Assembly (NCBI GenBank): GCA_002405565.1
Contig: DHMB01000013.1
Location: forward strand, 1-6,920
Direction of reading: 5' to 3'
DNA length: 6,920 nucleotides
From: Clostridiales bacterium UBA4653
Lineage (GTDB): Bacteria; Bacillota; Clostridia; Oscillospirales; CAG-272
The position numbers were made by a program, and so were the translations under genes. Positions within the stretch are counted from its first letter, which is position 1. The number at the start of each line of letters is the position of its first letter. Positions 5,132-6,920 of this stretch are shown in pieces. The notes under the pieces are model-generated. The model saw nothing but the letters and a program-made list of their open reading frames with translations, made no database searches and was not told where the DNA came from.

Positions 5132-5848
5132 ATGGACTGGCTTAATATAACCGCTCTGCTTCTGTTTATAATTGTAAACATCGCCGCATATACCGTCGGC
5201 AAAATGTCCGAGGCAATGAGCGAAAAGCTCGTCCGCGCCCTGTCGCTCATCCTCCTGTGCGGAAATCTTTTGAGATATGTCGTCATTTATCCTCTGTTTT
5301 ACCACGTTATAAAGATTCCTGCGGAGTTTTCAACGCTCGCATATTTCATCGCCCCGCTGATACTTCTCTCCCGCTGGGAGAGAATAAATTGCTGGGCTGC
5401 ATATTCTTCGCTTATGGCAGGGTTTTTCTACTATATGACGATGATAGTTGCGGGGGAAACCATATACGGCGCCTCCTCGCGCACGGACACGGCAATCTCC
5501 CTTCTCTGTCACGGAACGCTTTATTTCTGCGGTTTTGTAACCATTACAAAAAAGCAATATGACCCCCGCGACGTATGGAAGTTGCTCGTCGGCATAGGCT
5601 ATGTTATAATAAGGGCGAAAATGCTCCGCCCGATTGTCGCTGACGGAAACGGTATGCTTATATATCTGCTGCTCGACGCCGTGCCGATAAAGCGTTTTCT
5701 CCCCGAGGAGACATGGAAGGCTGTCATTCCGATATATTATTCCGCAGTGCTTCTCTTTCTTCTGGTAACAGTGCTTTGCTTCTTCCATATAAGCGAAAGA
5801 CAGTATAAAAAGTTTTCAGATCTAAGAAATTCGGAGAAAAAAGCATAG
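5132..5848 (+). CDS. Polytopic membrane protein, possibly YwaF/TMEM164-like
   Basis: This 238-residue protein follows the HAAS gene by 15 nt with its own RBS (GAAAGG, 5119-5124, 7 nt spacing), so it is the third gene of the PadR operon. It has about seven or eight hydrophobic segments, near residues 4-22, 33-56, 64-80, 88-108, 120-138, 148-164, 172-185 and 198-219. The tail is basic (SERQYKKFSDLRNSEKKA). The layout LAYFIAPLILLSRWER (69-84), a GFFYYMTMIVAGETIYG stretch, and a buried histidine in LLCHGTLYFCGFVTI (124-138) faintly resembles the YwaF/TMEM164 (TIGR02206) family, whose members carry a conserved histidine in a helix of this kind. This is memory-based and weak; no motif settles it. 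The PadR repressor upstream suggests stress- or ligand-induced expression. Otherwise it should be treated as a hypothetical membrane protein. Confidence 0.85.
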   Translation: MDWLNITALLLFIIVNIAAYTVGKMSEAMSEKLVRALSLILLCGNLLRYVVIYPLFYHVIKIPAEFSTLAYFIAPLILLSRWERINCWAAYSSLMAGFFYYMTMIVAGETIYGASSRTDTAISLLCHGTLYFCGFVTITKKQYDPRDVWKLLVGIGYVIIRAKMLRPIVADGNGMLIYLLLDAVPIKRFLPEETWKAVIPIYYSAVLLFLLVTVLCFFHISERQYKKFSDLRNSEKKA

Positions 5849-5853
5849 ACATT

Positions 5854-5880
5854 AAAAAAACGCCCCAAAAGGGCGTTTTT
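5854..5880. terminator. Bidirectional Rho-independent terminator between convergent genes
   Basis: CGCCC (5861-5865) and GGGCG (5871-5875) pair around a CAAAA loop, flanked by seven A (5854-5860) and five T (5876-5880). The structure ends transcripts from both strands. It lies 5 bp after the stop of the plus-strand operon and 3 bp after the stop of the minus-strand alkyltransferase gene. Confidence 0.92.
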
Positions 5881-5883
5881 GCT

Positions 5884-6192
5884 TTATATCTCCCAGATAT
5901 TTTTCTTTATATCAACGTTACCTCCCGGAAGAAATGTTACCCCTTCCGCAAGCAAAAGCTCTCTCTGCTCTCTCCATCCCGGAACAAGTCTTCCGCAGGA
6001 GCTCACAACCCTGTGGCAAGGATAGCTTCCGTAAAAATCCGCCATACTCATCACCTTTCCGACAAGCCTTGAATTCCTGTCCCTGCCGATGAGCCTTGCG
6101 ATCTGCCCGTAAGTTGCAACCTTGCCCTCCGGAATCTCTTCAACAACTGATAATATCTCATATATCAGCCGTTCGTTCAGTATTTTCCCCAT
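5884..6192 (-). CDS. Single-domain MGMT-family alkyltransferase (O6-alkylguanine repair type)
   Basis: This 102-residue protein consists of the DNA-binding/catalytic domain of O6-methylguanine-DNA methyltransferases (PF01035), without the N-terminal ribonuclease-like domain of Ada/Ogt. Visible landmarks: IPEGKVATYGQIA (20-32, with Tyr28 like human Tyr114), SRLVG (41-45, Arg42 like the human arginine finger Arg128), the active-site PCHRVV (58-63, Cys59), then CGRLVPGW and LLLAEGVTF. The C-terminus GGNVDIKKNIW is typical of the short clostridial MGMT-like proteins. Because the cysteine is kept (PCHR, not the PWHR of E. coli Atl/YbaZ), it may transfer alkyl groups. Alternatively it may act as a damage sensor for nucleotide excision repair, as alkyltransferase-like proteins do. 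A GGAGG RBS lies 5 nt before the ATG. It has its own promoter and sits behind the terminator of the ABC gene. Confidence 0.92.
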   Translation of the reverse strand: MGKILNERLIYEILSVVEEIPEGKVATYGQIARLIGRDRNSRLVGKVMSMADFYGSYPCHRVVSSCGRLVPGWREQRELLLAEGVTFLPGGNVDIKKNIWEI

Positions 6193-6234
6193 AGTCTCCT
6201 CCGTTATATCCGCTTCCCGCCGCTCTTGTCTTTC

Positions 6235-6263
6235 ATTTTATCATAAACCGACGCAAAAATCCA
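6235..6263 (-). promoter_or_regulatory. Predicted promoter of the MGMT-like gene
   Basis: On the minus strand, an extended -10 TGATAAAAT (TAAAAT at 6240-6235) lies 17 bp after a weak -35 TGGATT (6263-6258). The expected start near 6228 gives a leader of about 36 nt. It begins 10 bp beyond the upstream terminator, which supports independent transcription. Confidence 0.6.
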
Positions 6264-6272
6264 TATGAACGC

Positions 6273-6302
6273 AAAAAACGAACGGCAAGCCGTTCGTTTT
6301 TG
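6273..6302 (-). terminator. Rho-independent terminator of the ABC transporter gene
   Basis: A perfect 13-base inverted repeat (6274-6286 with 6289-6301, core CGAACGGC/GCCGTTCG) is followed on the minus strand by six T (6278-6273). It starts 6 bp after the stop codon at 6309. The A- and T-runs on both sides would allow function on either strand. Confidence 0.9.
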
Positions 6303-6308
6303 ATTTGC

Positions 6309-6920
6309 TTATTTTTCAAAATATCTTGAAAGGAATTCCTTCGTGCGTTCCTTTTTCGGATTGCCGAAAATCTCTGCGGGAGTGCCCTCCTCCTCGATAT
6401 ACCCGCCGTCCATAAAGATAACGCGGCTTGAAACATCGCGGGCAAACGCCATTTCGTGTGTCACGACTATCATCGTAAGTCCGTCGGCAGCAAGCGACTT
6501 CATAACAGCCAGCACCTCGCCCACCATTTCGGGGTCAAGAGCCGACGTCGGTTCGTCAAAGAGAATGACCTCCGGCTCCATACAGAGCGCGCGGGCTATT
6601 GCAACACGCTGCTTCTGTCCGCCGGAAAGCTGGCGGGGCTTTGCGTTCTTATATGCCGCCATACCGACCTTTGAAAGATACTTTTCAGCCCTTGCCTCCG
6701 CCTCTGCTTTCGAAAGCCCGAGCACCTTCTCGGCGCCGATTGTACAGTTGCGGAAAGCCGTCATATTATTGAAAAGGTTAAAGCTCTGGAAAACCATCGT
6801 CACCTTCGAGCGATAGTCAGTGAGGGAGACATCCTTGCCGCGGACATCCTTGCCGTGAAAAAGGATTTCGCCGCCTGTCGGCGTTTCGAGCAGATTTATG
6901 CAACGGAGCATGGTGCTCTT
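6309..6920 (-). CDS. glnQ: Polar amino acid ABC transporter ATP-binding protein (GlnQ/HisP type), C-terminal 203 aa
   Basis: The frame is open to the right edge and enters the window inside Walker A (KST visible as its first three residues). It then shows the Q-loop MVFQSFNLFNNMT, the signature LSGGQKQR, Walker B VILFDEPTSALD and the H-loop VTHEM, ending TKEFLSRYFEK. The run INLLETPTGGEI, then NMTAFRNCTIGAEKVLG, is typical of the polar amino acid uptake family (GlnQ, HisP, ArtP). The protein would be a cytoplasmic dimer that powers import through a GlnP-type permease with a solute-binding protein; those genes probably lie to the right, outside the window. About 40 N-terminal residues are missing, against the usual 240-250. 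The ATG at 6911 is internal, not the start. The exact amino acid cannot be told, so the symbol is family-level only. Confidence 0.93.
   Translation of the reverse strand, partial: KSTMLRCINLLETPTGGEILFHGKDVRGKDVSLTDYRSKVTMVFQSFNLFNNMTAFRNCTIGAEKVLGLSKAEAEARAEKYLSKVGMAAYKNAKPRQLSGGQKQRVAIARALCMEPEVILFDEPTSALDPEMVGEVLAVMKSLAADGLTMIVVTHEMAFARDVSSRVIFMDGGYIEEEGTPAEIFGNPKKERTKEFLSRYFEK

Noticed and set aside
6343..6816. Plus-strand 157-codon open frame over the ABC ATPase
   Set aside because: It is antisense to a gene with the full set of ABC motifs, and its serine-rich translation is typical of a shadow frame.

Overview
The window looks like chromosomal DNA of an anaerobic, low-to-mid-GC Firmicute, most likely a gut or rumen member of class Clostridia (Oscillospiraceae/Ruminococcaceae-like). 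This is an inference from gene content and signals: a BspA-type leucine-rich-repeat surface protein, a PadR/HAAS-domain (DUF1700) pair, half-size TauE/SafE transporter genes, strong purine-rich ribosome binding sites, sigma-A promoters with extended -10 elements, and classic hairpin-plus-T-tract terminators. I see no rRNA, tRNA, CRISPR array, transposase or phage gene.

Left part (1-1320). A minus-strand gene that runs off the left edge encodes the N-terminal 150 residues of undecaprenyl-diphosphatase (UppP/BacA), with its own promoter. Divergent from it are two overlapping plus-strand genes, each encoding half of a TauE/SafE (TSUP) membrane transporter. They join at an ATGA stop/start overlap.

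Centre (1358-3927). A monocistronic unit with promoter, RBS and terminator encodes an 815-residue secreted BspA-like protein. It has about 26 LRR_5 repeats with a strict 23-residue period and one cysteine per repeat.

Right centre (3940-5880). After a second strong palindrome, a TTGACA/TATAAT promoter, with an imperfect palindrome over its -10 box, drives three tightly packed genes: a PadR repressor (TTG start), a HAAS-domain/DUF1700 four-TM protein, and an unrecognised polytopic membrane protein with a tentative resemblance to the YwaF/TMEM164 family. A terminator that works in both directions closes the unit and also serves the convergent gene.

Right part (5884-6920, minus strand). First comes a 102-residue single-domain MGMT-type alkyltransferase that keeps the PCHR cysteine, with its own promoter. 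Upstream of it is the C-terminal 203 residues of a GlnQ-type polar amino acid ABC transporter ATPase, cut by the right edge inside Walker A and followed by its own terminator.

Most of the window is ordinary housekeeping and accessory content. The parts most worth a second look are the PadR-HAAS-unknown membrane protein operon with its operator-like palindrome, the split TauE pair, and the cysteine ladder of the LRR protein. I do not see clear evidence of a wholly new system. All intergenic gaps are under 300 bases, and their contents are listed as features.
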